DNA from: Methanobacteriota archaeon
Lineage (GTDB): Archaea > Methanobacteriota > Methanobacteria > Methanobacteriales > Methanobacteriaceae
NCBI GenBank assembly: GCA_023434825.1
Contig: JAEYSH010000161.1
Coordinates: 1-7,096 of the forward strand
Direction of reading: 5' to 3'
Length of the DNA stretch: 7,096 nucleotides
The notes under the pieces: generated by a model
Told to the model about the DNA's origin: nothing
Seen by the model: only the letters and a program-made list of their open reading frames with translations
Database searches by the model: none
Position numbers and translations under genes: made by a program
In this document: piece after piece, positions 5,620 to 7,096 of the stretch
Position numbering within the stretch: the stretch's first letter is position 1
Layout of the letters: each line of letters opens with the position of its first letter

Positions 5620-6546
5620 TTATTTTTCTTTATTTATAATTTCCCTTGCTCCTGCAACCATCATTGGAAATATTATTGTTACATCTCCAATTACAGTAAC
5701 AAGATTAGAACCAGCTTTAGCTTTAGCCCATGATTTTGCTTCCTCTAAAGGAGCGCCGCTTAAACTTCCAGTTTCACTGCGGTCCATTGTAACCTGAATT
5801 CCTGCATCAACGCCTCCTTTAAGCAAATTTGATGCTAAAGCATAATGCTTAGGTAATCCGCCCCCAAGCATTACAGCAGCGACTTTTTTTGACCCAAAAA
5901 CAATATCTGAAAGTTCATGCATGTCTGCAATAGCATCTAGATGGAATTCATTGTCTTGTGTAAACATCCAGAGCTGTAACCCAAGCATACTGTCAATTAT
6001 ACCTGGAGCATAAATAGGAACACCTTTTTCGGCTGCTATTTTAAGAATGGATTCTTCATCATCAATTATGTTACCTATCTCAAATAAAAATTCTCTAATA
6101 GAAATTATATTCTTTTTTTCTGCAATCTGGGTTAAAATTTTTCCAATTTTAGATTCAAAAGTCTCAAAATCTTCTGATTTAGTGTAAACATCGCCAATTC
6201 TTCCCATTCCCTGCTCACAAAGTTCTTCATCATTTGCATGCATTCCTTTATAGTGGCGACCTCCAAAGGATTCAACCAGGTCGTGGGTTATATTGGCACC
6301 GCTTGTTATTAAAACGTCTACGTATCCCTCTTTTATTAAGTCAAAAATGACTTTTCTTAGTCCTCCGGGGACAATAGGGCCTGCAACGCTTAAAAATATG
6401 GCAGTATCTTCATCTTTAATCGAATCTGCAAGTAAATTTGTAGCTTTTGCGAGCTTTCCAGCTCCCAAAACTCCTGACTTTCCCATTTCTTCAATCAAGT
6501 CAAGAACAGTCATTTTGTTTTTAATTTCAATATGTTTAATCTTCAT
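5620..6546 (-). CDS. dys: Deoxyhypusine synthase
   Basis: Transfers the aminobutyl group of spermidine, with NAD, to one lysine of translation factor aIF5A, the first step of hypusine formation, in the cytoplasm. The protein has 308 residues, normal for archaeal members. NAD-binding segments are visible: SVAGPIVPGGLR (53-64) and TSGANITHDL (81-90). H234 (LPKHYALASN) matches the active-site histidine of the human enzyme. K275 in the SWAKAK segment matches the catalytic lysine that forms the enzyme-substrate intermediate (SWGK in human). IGDVTIIFP (287-294) is the conserved C-terminal strand. The start ATG has a weak AGGT 8 bases upstream. It lies 59 bp after the CBS-domain gene and 80 bp before the membrane protein gene, all on one strand, a likely operon. 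An open frame on the + strand over its 5' part is a shadow. Confidence 0.96.
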   Translation of the reverse strand: MKIKHIEIKNKMTVLDLIEEMGKSGVLGAGKLAKATNLLADSIKDEDTAIFLSVAGPIVPGGLRKVIFDLIKEGYVDVLITSGANITHDLVESFGGRHYKGMHANDEELCEQGMGRIGDVYTKSEDFETFESKIGKILTQIAEKKNIISIREFLFEIGNIIDDEESILKIAAEKGVPIYAPGIIDSMLGLQLWMFTQDNEFHLDAIADMHELSDIVFGSKKVAAVMLGGGLPKHYALASNLLKGGVDAGIQVTMDRSETGSLSGAPLEEAKSWAKAKAGSNLVTVIGDVTIIFPMMVAGAREIINKEK

Positions 6547-6605
6547 AATATAACCTAATTAAATAAAAATTAAAATTATCAAATAAAGTAAAAATAAGTT
6601 TTGGT

Positions 6606-7096
6606 TTACTTTAAACCGGCGATTTTATCGAGGAGATCAGTCCTTGTAACGATTCCTACAGGGATATGATCATTATTAACAACAATAAGACGGCCAATTT
6701 TATTTTTGTTCATGATTTCGATGGCATCTGAAATCATTAGTTCTTCTTCAACAGTTACAATGTGTTTGGACATTACTTCACTTACTTTAAGATTTTCATT
6801 TCCTTCTGCAATTGCTTTTGTTATATCGCTTAATGTTAGAATCCCCAGTACATCGTTGTCTACAACTATGGGTGCTCCTTCGATTCCATTACTGGAAAGC
6901 GTATTTGCAGCCTCTTTTATGGTTATTTCAGGCTTCAAAGTTATCAGGTTCTGGCTTGCAACTTCAATAACAGATTTATGGGGGATGCTTCTAATACTGG
7001 TGGTGTCAAGGAGTATGAGATTATCCATATCATCTCTTCCCACAACCATCCCATTTACTACAAGTTTATTTACTGGTGTGGGTCCCACTCTTATTT
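6606..7096 (-). CDS. CBS-domain pair protein, N-terminus beyond the window
   Basis: The C-terminal part of a protein with a tandem CBS pair (Bateman module), which typically binds AMP, ATP, SAM or similar adenosyl ligands as a regulatory sensor. Counting from a GTG at 7088, CBS1 spans about residues 45-96 and CBS2 about 103-158. Each ends with the ligand-contact motif: GILTLSD (82-88) and GIVTRTD (145-151). Residues 1-40 (beginning GPTPVNKLVVNGMVVG) belong to another domain that I do not recognise. The frame stays open through 7096 and no ribosome binding site is visible before the GTG, so the gene probably begins outside the window. Such proteins are often labelled IMP dehydrogenase-related, but no IMPDH catalytic barrel is present here. 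It is the first visible gene of the probable operon with dys. Confidence 0.85.
   Translation of the reverse strand, partial: IRVGPTPVNKLVVNGMVVGRDDMDNLILLDTTSIRSIPHKSVIEVASQNLITLKPEITIKEAANTLSSNGIEGAPIVVDNDVLGILTLSDITKAIAEGNENLKVSEVMSKHIVTVEEELMISDAIEIMNKNKIGRLIVVNNDHIPVGIVTRTDLLDKIAGLK

Noticed and set aside
6293..6553. 86-codon open frame on the + strand over the 5' part of dys
   Set aside because: Antisense to a clearly conserved enzyme, with no ribosome binding site or motif; a composition artefact.
6606..7096. IMP dehydrogenase
   Set aside because: Only a CBS pair and part of an unknown domain are present, with no catalytic barrel or active-site cysteine loop.

Overview
The window looks like chromosomal DNA from a low-G+C methanogenic archaeon, most likely of the Methanobacteriaceae (Methanobacterium-like). 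The evidence is an archaeal-type deoxyhypusine synthase, an OMP decarboxylase matching the Methanothermobacter enzyme at every catalytic position, archaeal TATA boxes (TTTATATA type), very AT-rich intergenic DNA, and a membrane HisKA_2 sensor kinase followed by a receiver-only regulator. From memory, pyrF, a small gene, dys and a CBS-domain gene also lie together in Methanothermobacter; this was not checked here.

Layout. Positions 1-519 hold a promoter with a 7-6-7 inverted repeat and a small DNA-binding protein made of two tandem Hin-like helix-turn-helix units, each with a GR-rich arm. Positions 520-1347 are an 828-bp AT-rich stretch without a convincing gene. It contains a 15-bp tandem repeat, a terminator-like hairpin, an isolated G+C-rich inverted repeat at 848-892, and a set of mutually exclusive small hairpins at 1078-1108. 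Positions 1357-3450 encode a 10-TM PAS/HisKA_2/HATPase histidine kinase. A 231-bp spacer with its own TATA box precedes a receiver-only response regulator (3682-4080). pyrF follows on the + strand (4205-4852). It converges on a minus-strand cluster, read right to left: a CBS-domain protein (cut by the window edge), deoxyhypusine synthase, and a small unknown membrane protein.

Function. The kinase and the receiver protein probably form one phosphorelay. The receiver has no output domain, so it must act by protein contact or pass the phosphoryl group on. The HTH protein probably regulates its own promoter and perhaps others. The minus-strand genes look housekeeping: hypusine modification of aIF5A, a nucleotide-sensing CBS protein, and an uncharacterised membrane protein.

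No clear new multi-gene system is visible. The points most worth a second look are the duplicated HTH protein with its promoter palindrome, the G+C-rich intergenic hairpin, the 8-residue insertion at the conserved Lys-Pro of the response regulator, and two acidic motifs in the unknown membrane protein.
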